Source of the DNA: Rapana venosa
Lineage: Eukaryota; Mollusca; Gastropoda; Neogastropoda; Muricidae
Reading direction: 5' to 3'
Length of the DNA stretch: 64,000 bases
Assembly: GCA_028751875.1 (NCBI GenBank)
Contig: CM054165.1
Span: 22,783,162-22,847,161 of the forward strand
The position numbers and the translations under genes were made by a program. Under the pieces are notes generated by a model. That model was not told the DNA's origin. It saw only the letters and a list, made by a program, of their open reading frames with translations, and did no database searches. Each line of letters begins with the position of its first letter. The first letter of the stretch is position 1. Below, one piece after another: positions 47,355 through 57,732 of the stretch.

Positions 47355-47475
47355 CACGCCGAAGTCGAATGCGCTGGGCCTGATTGTCAGGCGCTTAACG
47401 GGAAAGCAATCCCACTTTTGCTCATAATATGACAAACAACAGTAGTTGCTGTCGGGCGTTCGAGGAAGAAAAAGA
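47355..47475 (-). mobile_element. Dispersed repeat 'CGCTGGGCCTGA..TCAGGCGCTTAACGG'
   Basis: Reverse-orientation relative of 18,040-18,180: GCGCTGGGCCTGATTGTCAG, GCGCTTAACGG, GCTCATAATATGA and AGTTGCTGTCGGGCG. It directly precedes a SINE family 2 fragment here as well (18,412 in copy B), so the two may belong to one larger composite. Confidence 0.5.
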
Positions 47476-47529
47476 CAATGTTTCCACTTTGAGAGAGGTT
47501 GGGAACCAATTTTTAAGCCAACTAAACGG

Positions 47530-47655
47530 TAAAGGTTCCCATAACCTATAAGGTCGTAGGGGAGCGAGGCGTCGAGACCCCAACTTCTCTAGGGGCCACA
47601 TTTTGAGGGCGCCCATTCCTCTCCTCGCTGCTTTACCTTCCCGACCATAAAGAGC
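47530..47655 (-). mobile_element. tRNA/5S-like SINE, 3' half
   Basis: CCCATAACCTATAAGGTCG, GGGGAGCGAGGCGTCGAGAC, CAACTTCTCTAGGGGCC and CTCCTCGCTGCTTTACC are the 3' half of the family 2 SINE; the tRNA/5S head is missing. Confidence 0.8.
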
Positions 47656-47767
47656 ATTTTTTCATACTTAAAAAAAAAAATCTGTGAAAATCGCCAAAAA
47701 GCTTCTGCCCAGCAGCATTCTTTTACTTGCTCTGGAAGCTAATGGTGGAGTGTAGCTGCTTTGCTTT

Positions 47768-47910
47768 GTTTTTTTGCAAGATATAGCGCTATAAGTAGCA
47801 GCAGTAGCAGTATTAGTAGTAGTGGCAGTGCAGTAGTAGAAAGTATGTAGTAGAAAGTAGTATGTGGGTTTTAGTAGTAGTAGTAATAATAATAATAATA
47901 ATAGTAGAAG
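47768..47910. repeat. AGT/AAT trinucleotide tract after LINE-like 3' end
   Basis: TTTTGCAAGATATAGCGCTATAAG at 47,774-47,797 matches the 3' end of the LINE at 7,338-8,377 (8,323-8,350) and runs into AGTAGCAGCAGT and AATAATAAT triplets, as expected for a very short 3' LINE remnant with its tail. Confidence 0.65.
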
Positions 47911-48019
47911 ACGAGAAGAGTTCTCAATTTCCCCTGAGTCTGTAAACTTTAGGACAAAAAACACTTTAGGACACAAACAGAACGTTACAGAACTTCCCCA
48001 TCAGTCATTTGTGAGGTTG

Positions 48020-48145
48020 TTGCTGCTGCTGCGGGCTGCGCTGCTGCTGGGTGTGGTGTGTGTGTGTGTGTGTGGGTGTGTGTGTGTTGGGTGTGTGTGT
48101 GTGTGTTTTGTGTGGTGTGTGTGTGTGTGTGTGTGTGTTGTGTGT
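48020..48145. repeat. GCT and GT microsatellites
   Basis: GTTGCTGCTGCTGC then GTGTGTGTGGGTGTG repeats. The 48,146-48,270 stretch that follows looks unique but has no recognisable product. Confidence 0.88.
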
Positions 48146-48274
48146 CTGTCTTCAGCTCTGCTATACTAGGTTCAGTGCCAGAAATACCGCTTTCCAGTAC
48201 AGTCAGACGGGTCAGCGTAAGAACTGTTTTGATGCTAGCCAAATGTCTTTCCAGAATCTCTGTTCTGCCTCTGT

Positions 48275-48327
48275 GTGTCCATCTGTTTGTTTGTCTGTTT
48301 GTTGTCTGTCTGTCTCTGTCTGTCTCT

Positions 48328-48360
<33 letters not shown>

Positions 48361-48406
48361 GTCTCCCCTCTCTGTCTGTCTCTCTCTCTGTCTGTCTCTC
48401 TCTCTC

Positions 48407-48456
<50 letters not shown>

Positions 48457-48460
48457 CTCT

Positions 48461-48514
<54 letters not shown>

Positions 48515-48515
48515 C
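48275..48515. repeat. TGTC and TC microsatellite block
   Basis: GTCTGTCTGTCTG tetramers passing into TC repeats, ending at CTCTCCGGTG. Confidence 0.92.
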
Positions 48516-48609
48516 GGTGATTTTTGGGGGTTTTTGTGTAGATTTTTTTCCCCGTATACTGTGTGAGTGTATTGGTATGGGCTATATTTTATTTTATTAT
48601 CATATATAT

Positions 48610-48675
48610 CCCTAAGGGCGGGGACTGGATGTAAAAATGCACATGGGTGCTTATTCATTATCCTCGAAACAAAAG
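48610..48675 (+). mobile_element. SINE family 1, 3' end only
   Basis: GGCGGGGACTGGATGTAAAA, GCACATGGGTGCTTATTC and ATTATCCTCGAAACAAAAG match the 3' end of the SINE at 50,405-50,690. Confidence 0.75.
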
Positions 48676-48799
48676 AATTTGTCATTGTCATTGTCTCTCT
48701 CTGTGATTCCCCCGTCTAATATCATACTTATAAGACATTAGATAAAAGATTCATTCATTCATTATATCTGTCTGTCTGTGTGGGTGTGTGTGTCCTCAC

Positions 48800-48801
48800 A
48801 C

Positions 48802-48836
<35 letters not shown>

Positions 48837-49103
48837 CACACCACACACACACACACACACCACACACACCACCTGTGTAAAACCCCTTATGTCCCTATCT
48901 AAATGTAGACTCACCCTACTCAGCTTCCATACCCCCCTCCCTTCCCCCCACCCTCCCAACCCACTCCACTCCCCCTCCCCCCCCCTCTCCCTTCCCCCAC
49001 CTCCCCTTTTCTTTATCTAATTCCCGGCACTGCCTGTCTTGATGCTGAACGTGTTATGCTACCACCAGGTGAAAATTTTGTCTCCTCCTCTTTTCTCTCT
49101 CCT

Positions 49104-49159
<56 letters not shown>

Positions 49160-49205
49160 AAACAAAACACACACACACACACACACACAACACACACACA
49201 CACAC
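48800..49205. repeat. CA, C-rich and TC microsatellites
   Basis: CA at 48,800-48,868, C/T-rich sequence at 48,910-49,010, TC at 49,095-49,155 and CA at 49,168-49,209. Confidence 0.9.
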
Positions 49206-49211
49206 ACACTG

Positions 49212-49498
49212 TAATGGTGTCCCATAACCTATGTGGTCGTAGGGGAGCGAGGCATCGGAGACCTCAGCTTCTCTAAGGGGCCAGCATAGTGAGGGCGGCG
49301 CCCATCTCCTCTCCCTCGCTGCTTTACCTTCCCTGACCCTAAAGAGGGCAAGTACACAATTACAGCTGGGGGAACTGTACTGAAGCCAAGGCGCGCAAAC
49401 GGTCACCCACCCAAGTGGTAACCACGCTCGACGCTGCTTAACTTGGCTGGGGGAAAGCGAGTGCTCCGACCACTGAGCTATCCCGTCCTCACGCCTTC
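49212..49498 (-). mobile_element. tRNA/5S-like composite SINE (family 2), best copy
   Basis: Read on the minus strand it begins GACGGGATAGCTCAGTGG, a tRNA A box (TAGCTCAGTGG). There follows AAGTTAAGCAGCGTCGAGC, GTGGTTACCACTTGGGTGGG and TGACCG, which align with the internal promoter region of 5S rRNA (AAGTTAAGCA, GGTTA, ACTTGG, TGGGTGACCG). The body holds GGAAGGTAAAGCAGCGAGGG and GGAGATGGGCGCC; the 3' end is CCTACGACCACATAGGTTATGGG. About 285 bp. Transcription by RNA polymerase III is expected of such elements; autonomous movement is not, and it would need a LINE partner. Confidence 0.88.
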
Positions 49499-49555
49499 TG
49501 TGGATGTCGACAGGCAAGAATCTTGTAAATTGTAAGGGCTCATGATTTTTTTAAA

Positions 49556-49905
49556 TTTTTTTTTATTCTTTTATACCGAGGATAATGGAATAAGCACTTA
49601 TGTGCTTTTTTTTTACATCCAGTCCCTGTGTGTATGCGGTTTTATAAATTCTGTCATCTTTTCCCACCGGCACAGGATGGCCTACTCTTACGAAAAGCGG
49701 AACAGGATTTAACGTGTGGGCAAGATGTTCTGCGTGCGTTCGCACACGGAACCTCGGTTTATAGTCTCATCCGAAGGATTTTGGGGGAGAGTGGAGTCTG
49801 CACTGATGTTAACTCCAGGGGAAAATATCCCCTTGAACGGGAATCGAACCCTGGTCGTCAGATTGCGAGCGCAATGTTCTAACCACTAGGCTATCCCGTC
49901 CCCCC
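49556..49905 (-). mobile_element. tRNA-derived SINE (family 1), full-length copy
   Basis: The minus-strand head reads GACGGGATAGCCTAGTGG (A box) and, 50 bases on, AGGGTTCGATTCCCGTTC with a perfect GGTTCGATTCC B box. The body has GTTAACATCAGTGCAGACTCC, ATGAGACTATAAACCGAGG, GCGTTAAATCC and CCTGTGCCGGTGGG; the 3' end is AGCACATAAGTGCTTATTCC with T/A runs. About 345 bp. It supplies the reference for the headless copies at 10,713, 15,479, 31,869 and 50,405. Confidence 0.92.
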
Positions 49906-50340
49906 CGGCCCCACTCCACCTCCATCTCTCCCCCCTCCCCCACCATTTAAGCATTGAGTGTGGTCTAGCTGATATTACACAGGCACCACAAGAGAGAAGA
50001 AAAAGATCGTATGATGTGTGTGGAGTTGGAAAGAATGAATTTAATTTTTTGTTTGGTTTTATGTTGTTTCATGATTTACGAAGGAACCTACTGAAAGCAG
50101 TGCAAATAACTCAAATGCTTCTCTGAAACCAATCCAGCCCGTGTTTATTAATGCTTTGATTGAGAGTGATATGCTACAATGTGATGAGTTTTAAAGACTG
50201 TTACCCAAGTTAGTTCGTTTTTTCATTGCATGCATCTTCCCCCGTTGAACTTTTTCCTTTGCAAATAATTTTGTTTGTCTACAAGCCCTCTGAGCTTCCA
50301 TGGCAACAGAATAATGATGCTCTTCTTTTTGTGTTTCTTC
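49906..50340. other. Unique-looking sequence, no gene seen
   Basis: AT-rich spacer without internal repeats between two SINE copies. No frame over 60 codons with coding character; no splice-flanked exon recognised. Confidence 0.5.
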
Positions 50341-50344
50341 ACAC

Positions 50345-50378
<34 letters not shown>

Positions 50379-50400
50379 ACACACACACACACACACCCAC
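50341..50400. repeat. CA microsatellite
   Basis: Continuous CA with one break, directly before the SINE at 50,405 and in the place of its missing tRNA head. Confidence 0.95.
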
Positions 50401-50404
50401 ACCA

Positions 50405-50690
50405 CTTTCCGTTCAAGGGGGATATTTTTCCCTGGAGTTAACATTAGTGCAGACTCCACTCTCCCCCAAAAGTCCTTCGGATGAGACTATAAACCGAGGT
50501 CCCGTGCTCGAACGCACGCAGAACATCTTGCGCACACGTTAAACCCGTTCCACTTTTCGTAAGAGTAGGCCATTGTGTGCCGGTGGGAACAGATAACAGA
50601 ATTTACAACACCACATACACGCGGGGACTGGATGTTTAAAAAAAGCACATAAATGCTTATTCCATTATCCTTGATATAAAAGAAGAAACA
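50405..50690 (+). mobile_element. SINE family 1, plus copy lacking the tRNA head
   Basis: GTTCAAGGGGGATATTTTTCC, CTGGAGTTAACATTAGTGC, GGATGAGACTATAAACCGAGG, TGTGTGCCGGTGGG, GGGGACTGGATG and CACATAAATGCTTATTCC match the body and tail of 49,556-49,905. Inverted relative to that copy 500 bp away. Confidence 0.88.
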
Positions 50691-51060
50691 CACATCACTC
50701 ACTCACACACACACTCACACACACACAAACACACACACACACACACACGCACGTACACACTCACACACACACACACAGGCACACACACACAACACACACA
50801 TTTTTAATCTCCCCGTTTACTACGAGAGAGCATAACACTGCATCCTTTCCTTCACGTCTCGAAAGGCTGATTCCCTGGGAAACTGCACCACACACACACA
50901 ATACATGTACACTCACACACACTCACACGGTAGCCTAGCACACAATACAAGACCTGCACAGCTTGTTTCTCCCTCCTCCCCTCCTCTTCTTCCTCCTCTT
51001 CCTTCTCTTCTTCCTCCTCCTCCTCTTCCTCCCCCTTCTCTTTACCCCGAAAATACCCCA
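50691..51060. repeat. CA tracts and pyrimidine-rich stretch
   Basis: CA repeats at 50,700-50,800 and 50,888-50,930, then TCCTC/TTCTTC sequence at 50,970-51,045. Glutamate-rich minus frames reflect the pyrimidine tract. Confidence 0.85.
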
Positions 51061-51539
51061 AGTGCTACACTGTTCTTCTACTATACTACCTACACCTTAG
51101 TCAACTAATACTGTCGACGCGTGCCGTGGTATAAATATAGTAAGTAGCCTGGTACACATGAGAAAAGAACGAACATCCTTGCGAAAGGAAGAAATCAGAA
51201 GACATTCTCTCTTCTTTTCTTTTCTTTTTTCCTCCTGGCGTACGCTTAGCGGTTGTGTTCTGCGCCGTTATGTCGACTTTTATTCCACTCTTCGGGACAG
51301 ATCTGCATCATGAATGAATGCTGAATATCATTCTTAAACACAGTGTAGATTCATAGCCGAACGTAGCATTGTTTAAAAGAATACAGTCGACTGACCAACG
51401 CGATAAATTCCGAGGAAGAGAGTAGATCTATAGATTTATAAATGAACACTGAGGGGTTTTGGGGGGTTTCTTGTTGTTTTTTCTTCCAAGAGTAGACTAA
51501 AAAAGAATACATGAAATTGCGCCGCTGAATTCTTGAACA
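51061..51539. other. Unique-looking sequence, no gene seen
   Basis: No repeats above chance apart from T-rich stretches; no convincing frame on either strand. Confidence 0.45.
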
Positions 51540-52005
51540 AATCATAGGCTATTCTTAGCTTAGTAGTGGGAACACAGAATACTGAAGAAAAGAACAACAC
51601 ACACACACACCACACCACACACACACAGATTACTGCAGAATTCTGAACAGATTTAGTAGGCTACACGAACAAAGAATTTGAAGATAAAATTTACATACAG
51701 AGAGATAACTTACAGAATTCTGAACAGATCAGTAGGCTAGACAAACACAGAATTCTGAAGATAAGAATTACACACAGAGAGATAACTTGCAGAATTCTAA
51801 ACAGATCAGTAGGCTAGATGAACAAAGAATTCTGAAGATCAGAATTACATACAGAGAGATAACTTGCAGAATTCTGAACAGATCAGTAGGCTAGACGAAG
51901 ACATAATTCTGAAGATAAGAATTACATACAGAGAGATAACTTACAGAACAGATCAGTAGGCTACACGAACATAGAATTCTAAAGTCAAGACTAGCCTACA
52001 TAATA
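51540..52005 (+). repeat. 77-bp minisatellite, about six units
   Basis: Units begin GAATTCTGAACAGATCAG at 51,639, 51,715, 51,792 and 51,869, exactly 77 bp apart for the last three, with a diverged unit before (51,540, interrupted by CA) and a partial one after (51,946). Each has AGGCTAGACGAACA, GAATTCTGAAGATAAGAATT and ACAGAGAGATAACTTGCA. Two EcoRI sites fall in most units. Confidence 0.93.
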
Positions 52006-52935
52006 ATAATAATAATAATAGGCTATTACACAGTACACCGAGAAATTTGAAGACAAGAATACATCATACATACGCCTATACAGAGATACACGCAGAATTC
52101 TGAAGACAAAGTTAGGCTAGCTACTAGGCTAGCATCGAGCTTGCCTAAGAAAGCGTGCAGAAGGCTGGAACTTGGCGTGGTAGACAAACCTACCCTGCGC
52201 TGTGTGTGTTGTGTGAGTAGATAGCCTAGCCTAAACCTAGCTAGGCTACTAGGCTACCAGGCTGAGGGACGACATCTTCATTCTAACTGTGCATCATCAG
52301 ACTAGGCCCCTACAGTGTTCTGGTGTTGAAAGATTGTGAGTGTGTGTAAGCCTTTCCTACTTGTGCTGTGTTTTCGAGGTATGGAGACGAAGCATAGTAG
52401 TAGGCCTAGTAATCTTCTTTGCACAGGTACCTAGGCATAGCTGGAAGTGTATTAGTAAGGGAAGCTTGATTTGTTTTTTCTTCTTCTTCTAGCCTAGCTC
52501 ATTTTTTCTCTTCTTTCTGGGTTGTGGTGTTGGTGGTGTTGGTGGTGTGCTAAGTACTTTAAGTGGTGTTTGGATTTCTGCTGCTGGTTTTCAGTTTTGG
52601 GGGACAATTTTGTTTTATCAGGTAATGGTTATGTGTGTGTGTGTGTGGTTTTATGTGAGGATGGTGAACGTTGTGTGTTTAGTTAGACGTTTTTGTTTGT
52701 GGAGTTTATCTTTGGGTGTTTGGGGGGGGTTTTTTCTGTGTTAGTATTGTGTGTGTGTGGGTGTCGTTGTCTGTGTGTCTTGTCTGTTTTGCGTGTGTGC
52801 CTGTCTATGCGTGCGCGTGTGTGTGTGTGGTGTGTGCCTGTCATGGTGCGTGTGTGTGTGTTGTGTGTACCTATTATGTGTTGTGGAGTAGTAGAAGTAG
52901 TAGCAGTAGTTTATTTTAACGTCCTTCCACTAAAT
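52006..52935. other. TAGGCTA-rich and GT-rich spacer, no gene seen
   Basis: (TAA)n near 52,000-52,020, many short GGCTAGC/CTAGGCTA motifs at 52,110-52,265, then T/G-rich sequence with GT tracts at 52,630-52,875. No recognisable coding exon. Confidence 0.5.
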
Positions 52936-53493
52936 AGGTGATATCAGATTCTGTGTGTGGGGGTGTGGGGGGGGGGGGGGGATTTGTTTGTGTGTGCGTG
53001 TGTGTGTTGTTGTGGGTGTGTGGAGGGGGGGAGGGGTGTGTGGGTGTGTGTGGGTGTCCCTCCTCCCACCTTCCCCCTCCTCTCTTCCTTCCCTCCCTCC
53101 CCTCCCCCCCCCCCCCCCCCCCCCCCCCCCATCTCTCTCCTCTCTCCTCTCTCTCTCTCTCTCTCTCCCCTCTCTCTCTACCCTTCCCCTCTCTCTCCAT
53201 CCACTCTATCTCTCCCCTTCTCTCTCTATCTCTCTCCCTCCTCTCCCTCCACCTTTCCTTCCATCTCTCCACCCTCCCTTCTCTCTGTCTCTGTCTCTCT
53301 CACTCTCAGACCATAGATGACAAAATTTACAAACCGCATACACACGGGGACTGGATGTAAAAAAGCACAATAGTGCTTATTCCATTATCCTCGATATAAA
53401 ATAATTAATAAATGAATAAATATCCCTCCATCTTTCCTTCCATCTCTCCCCTCCCCCCTCTGTCTCTGTCTCTCTGTCTGTCTTCTTCTCTCT

Positions 53494-53528
<35 letters not shown>

Positions 53529-53709
53529 CTCTCTCTCATTCTCTCTCTCTCTCTCTCACTCTCTCACTCTCTCTCACTCTCTCTCTTCTCTTGTGTCTCT
53601 CTCTACTCTCTCTCTCACTCTCTCTCTCTCACTCTCTCTCTCTCATCTCTCTCTCACTCTCTCATCTCTCACTCACTCCTGCTCTCTCCACTCTCTCTCT
53701 CTCTCTCTC

Positions 53710-53745
<36 letters not shown>
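52936..53745. repeat. G-rich, C-rich and TC microsatellites with a SINE 3' end
   Basis: GT/G-rich at 52,950-53,060, poly-C at 53,103-53,130, TC blocks at 53,131-53,310 and 53,450-53,745. The insert 53,330-53,405 (CACACGGGGACTGGATGTAA, GTGCTTATTCCATTATCC) is the 3' end of SINE family 1 on the plus strand. Confidence 0.88.
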
Positions 53746-53749
<4 letters not shown>

Positions 53750-53891
53750 ATTGTTATCCTAAGTCATATTTTTGTAGCTGACTTTTTATTGTACAGTAAC
53801 ATGTTGTCGTTACTATTGCTCCAAAATACTAAGCGGTTCGGCAACCCCCTTCATGTATGGGCCAATGGCTTTTTGTGAATAAATCATTCGA

Positions 53892-53895
<4 letters not shown>
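53746..53895. other. Short unique segment between TC tracts
   Basis: About 150 bp with GTACAGTAACATGTTGTCG and TGTATGGGCCAATGGC, ending TGTGAATAAATCATTCGAG just before the TC block. The ending resembles the 3' end of a retroposon with a microsatellite tail, but no family was identified. Confidence 0.35.
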
Positions 53896-53969
<74 letters not shown>

Positions 53970-54428
53970 TCTGTTTGTCTCTTCTCTCTGTCTCTGTTTG
54001 CCTCTCTCTGTCTCTGTCCCTCTCTCTGTGTCTCTGTCTCTCTTCTCTGTTTCTCTCTCTCCTCGTTCTCTCTCTCTCTCTGTTTGTCTCTCTCTATCTC
54101 TCTCTGTTTCTCTCTCTCTCTTCTCTCTTTCCTCACTCTCTCTCTCTGTGTCTTGTTTTCTTCTCTCTCTGTCTCTGTTTGTCTCTCTCTCTGTCTCTGT
54201 TTGTCTCTCTCTCTGTGTTCTCTCTCTCTCACTCTGTCTCTGTTTGTCTCTCTCTCTGTCTCTGTTTGTCTCTCTCTCTCTCTCTCTGTCTCTGTTTGTC
54301 TCTCTCTCTCTCTCTGTCTCTCTCTCTCTCTCTGTTTCTCTCTCTCTCTCTCTCTCTCCTCCTCTGTGTTCTCTGTCTCTGTCTCCTCTCTCTCTCTCTC
54401 TCTCTCTGTTTCTCTCTCTCTCTCTCTT

Positions 54429-54473
<45 letters not shown>

Positions 54474-54782
54474 CTCTGTTTGTCTCTCTCTCTGTGGTCT
54501 CTGTTTGTCTCTCCCCTGTTCCCCTGTCTCTATCTCTGTCTCTCTCTCTCTTCCCTCTTTTTGTCTCTCTCTTCTCTCAGTTCTTTTTTCTCTCTTCTCT
54601 CTCTCTCTCTCTCTCCTCTCTTTTGTCTCTGTTTGTCTCTCTCTCTCTGTCTCTGTTTGTCTCTCTCTCTCTGTCTCTGTTTCTCTCTCTCTCTGTTCTC
54701 TCTGTCTCTCTCTCTCTGTCTCTCTCTGTCTGTCTCTCTCTCTTCTGTGTCTCTGTTTGTCTCTCTCTCTCTCTCACTCTCA
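53896..54782. repeat. 0.9-kb TC microsatellite with TGTTTGTCTC insertions
   Basis: Long pyrimidine strand in which TCTGTTTGTCTCTCTC recurs many times, so it is a compound (TC)n/(TGTTTGTC) array. Open frames up to 319 codons in all three plus frames are artefacts. Confidence 0.95.
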
Positions 54783-55260
54783 GACCATAGTGCCTTTCAT
54801 CATCATCAACCATTAACCCAGCGGTGTGTAGGGCAGCAACAAAGCGCTTCCACTCCTGCCTATCCGGGGCCCAAACTAGTCACTGATCCCAGAGTGCTGC
54901 ATGGCCTTCATCTCTCTTTCTACAGTCCTCCTCCACGTTGCTTTTGGTCTTCCTTTCTTTCTCCTTCCTTCTGGGGCCCAGTGCAATGCTGTTCTTGTGA
55001 TTGACTGTGGGTCTCTTCGGGGATGTGCCCAATCCACTTCACCGACGTCTGGTGATGATGGTTCCCATGTCTTCTTGCCTGCATCTCCGTAGTAGGTCTT
55101 CATTGGAGATCTTCTCTGGCCAAAAAGATCCGGAGAATTCTTCGGAGGCATATGATGTGGAAGGATCGAAGTTTGTAAGATCACTTCCGCATCCTCCAGC
55201 ATCAGAACCCGTACAGAGCGAGACACAAAACCCGCTCTGTATAGTGCCCTTTTGGGGGAT
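54783..55260 (-). mobile_element. LINE reverse transcriptase, C-terminal remnant
   Basis: The minus strand reads, across frames, RRILRIFW and EKISNEDLLRRC near 55,100-55,140, WIGH near 55,030, KKGRPKATWRRTVEREM near 54,912-54,962, then a stop and a final RQEWKRFVAAL-like stretch near 54,830-54,860. This is the post-RT region of RTE/Jockey-type LINEs, with a basic stretch comparable to the one near 4,940. Several frameshifts; the palm domain is absent. The TC block lies at its 3' end. Confidence 0.82.
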
Positions 55261-55949
55261 TTATTGGAGAGGGGCTGTAAATGTTACATCCCATTTGGCC
55301 ATGTCTTCTCTTGTCTGTCACAATATTTAAGAGTTGGCTGTCTGCCTGTATGTCTGTCTGTCTGCCTGCCTGCCTGCCGCCCCATCCTCACTCTCTCTCT
55401 GTCTCTCTGTCTCTCTGTCTCTCGTCTCTCTCTCTCTCTCTCTTCGCTCTCTCTCTCTCCTCTCCCTTTAAAAATAGTCATTATATGCAATCAGTCTGTA
55501 TTAACTTTTTTTTGTTTTCATTTGGATAATACTACATGTGTTTCAGTTATCGTATCGGTTCATAAAGCGTCTTGGCCTAATTTAAATGAATAAAACCCTC
55601 TGAATCTGTCCCCTCTCTCTCTCTGTCTCTGTCTTGTCTCTCTGTCTCTGTCCTGTCCTCTCTTCTGTCTCTGTCGTCTGTCCTTTATTGAAAATATGAG
55701 TAATTAAAAGTGATCACCTCCAGGATTAAGATTGTTTCCTCTGTACTCAGCAGTTTTTTTGTTTTGTTTGATTTTTTCTTTCATGAACATGTAAAGTAGT
55801 AACAGTTTGTGTTTCTTTATCTGTTATATTTAGTCAGAATAAAGTTTATGTTCCCCCATGAAAGGGTGTTGGCCCTGTATTCAATTAAATTTCAGAGTTG
55901 CAGGGGTTCTGTCTGTCTGTATCTCTCTCTTCTCTCTCTCTCTCTCTCT

Positions 55950-55997
<48 letters not shown>

Positions 55998-56252
55998 TCA
56001 GGATGAAAAAAAGTATGCCTATGCTTATTCTGACCCTTGAAAAATAAAGAAGATATAAATTTAGATTCCTCATCACAGTGGAACAACACACTGTGTTTGA
56101 ATGAATTAAAATGTGAATCGACTTGGGGCATTTTCTCTGTGTGTGTGTTGGTGTGTGTGTTTTTTGGGGGGTGTTTTTGTTTGTTGTGGTGTTTTGTGTG
56201 CGTCTCTTTTGTGTTGGGGGTTGTGTTGTGTGTTTGGTGTGTGTTGTTTGTG
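55261..56252. other. TC tracts and unique spacer up to the gap
   Basis: CTGCCTGCCTGCC and TC repeats at 55,340-55,465, 55,610-55,680 and 55,910-55,995, separated by AT-rich sequence; GT-rich from 56,135 to the gap. No gene seen. Confidence 0.6.
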
Positions 56253-56752
56253 NNNNNNNNNNNNNNNNNNNNNNNNNNNNNNNNNNNNNNNNNNNNNNNN
56301 NNNNNNNNNNNNNNNNNNNNNNNNNNNNNNNNNNNNNNNNNNNNNNNNNNNNNNNNNNNNNNNNNNNNNNNNNNNNNNNNNNNNNNNNNNNNNNNNNNNN
56401 NNNNNNNNNNNNNNNNNNNNNNNNNNNNNNNNNNNNNNNNNNNNNNNNNNNNNNNNNNNNNNNNNNNNNNNNNNNNNNNNNNNNNNNNNNNNNNNNNNNN
56501 NNNNNNNNNNNNNNNNNNNNNNNNNNNNNNNNNNNNNNNNNNNNNNNNNNNNNNNNNNNNNNNNNNNNNNNNNNNNNNNNNNNNNNNNNNNNNNNNNNNN
56601 NNNNNNNNNNNNNNNNNNNNNNNNNNNNNNNNNNNNNNNNNNNNNNNNNNNNNNNNNNNNNNNNNNNNNNNNNNNNNNNNNNNNNNNNNNNNNNNNNNNN
56701 NNNNNNNNNNNNNNNNNNNNNNNNNNNNNNNNNNNNNNNNNNNNNNNNNNNN
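56253..56752. other. Assembly gap of 500 N
   Basis: Exactly 500 undetermined bases, a fixed placeholder and not a measured distance. Left flank is GT-rich, right flank starts CCACCTTGACGC. Confidence 0.99.
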
Positions 56753-56809
56753 CCACCTTGACGCTTTTTGAGACTGAAAATCGGCCTAAAGCACTGCCTA
56801 AAGAAAACC

Positions 56810-56830
56810 ACCCCACACACACACGCACCA

Positions 56831-56918
<88 letters not shown>

Positions 56919-56920
56919 CA
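56810..56920. repeat. ACGC tetranucleotide microsatellite
   Basis: Almost perfect (ACGC)n for about 90 bp after a short CA run. Frames of alternating alanine/arginine/threonine/histidine come from it. Confidence 0.97.
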
Positions 56921-56987
56921 ACTGATCGTGATATGCAGATTAGCTTAGCTTTCTTCTTGTGGTGATATTATCATCGTTTCATGAGCG

Positions 56988-57664
56988 GCTTCCTTCCTTC
57001 GTTTGTTCGTTCCTTCCTTCCTTCCTTCCCTCCTTTCTCATTCATTCCTTTCCTTCCTTCCTTCCTTTCTTCCTTCCTTCCTTCTTTCCTTATTTCCTTC
57101 CTCTTTCCTTTCTTTCCTTCCTTGCTTTCTTCCTTCTTTCCTTCCTTGCTTTCTTCCTTCTTCTTTTCCTTTCCTTCCTTCTTTCTTTCCTTCCTTCCTC
57201 CCTCTCTTCCTTCCTTCTTTCTTTCTTCCTTCCTTCCTTCCTTCTTTCTTTCCTTCCTCCCTTCCTTCCTTCTTTCTTTCCTTCCTTCCTTCCTTTTCCT
57301 TCGTTCGTTCGTTCCTTCCTTCCTCCTTCCTTTCTTCCTTCCTTCCTTTCTCCTTCCTTCTTTCTTTCTCCCCTCCTCCTCCTCCTCCTTCTTCTTCTCC
57401 TCCTCCTCTTCCCCCCCTTCTTCTTCTTCTCCCCCCCTTCTCCCCCTCTCCTCCTCCTCCTCTCCCCTCCCCCTCCTCCTCCTTTTTCTTCTTCTCATTC
57501 CTCCTTCTCCTCCTCCTCCTCCTCCTCCCCTCCTTCTCCTCCTCCCCCTCCTCCTCCTCCATCTCCCCCTCCCCCTCCTCTCCCCCTCCTCCTCTCCTCC
57601 TCCTCCTCCTCTCTCCTTCTTCTCCTCCTCCTCCCCCCCTCCTCCTCCTCCTCCTCCCCTCCTC
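56988..57664. repeat. CTTC and CCT pyrimidine tracts
   Basis: (CTTC)n with TTTC variants to 57,370, then CCT/CTT triplets to 57,664. A 503-codon plus frame and a 307-codon minus frame cross it and are not genes. Confidence 0.95.
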
Positions 57665-57732
57665 CTTCTTTTTGCTCCGTTGCTTCGCTTCCTTTTTAAA
57701 AACAACAGCAACAACAACAACAAACAAACAAT

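Noticed and set aside
49405..49470. A 5S rRNA gene
   Set aside because: Only the central promoter-like part is present, fused to a tRNA-like head and a SINE body; the 5' and 3' thirds of 5S are missing.
49830..49905. A functional tRNA gene on the minus strand
   Set aside because: A and B boxes are good, but the cloverleaf is irregular (anticodon stem/loop does not fit) and the segment is joined to a SINE body repeated elsewhere.
53857..55004. Serine/leucine-rich ORFs of 271-319 codons
   Set aside because: Pure TC microsatellite translation, open in all three plus frames.
56037..56925. ORFs of 212-344 codons across the gap
   Set aside because: Most residues are undetermined (N); the coding length is artificial.
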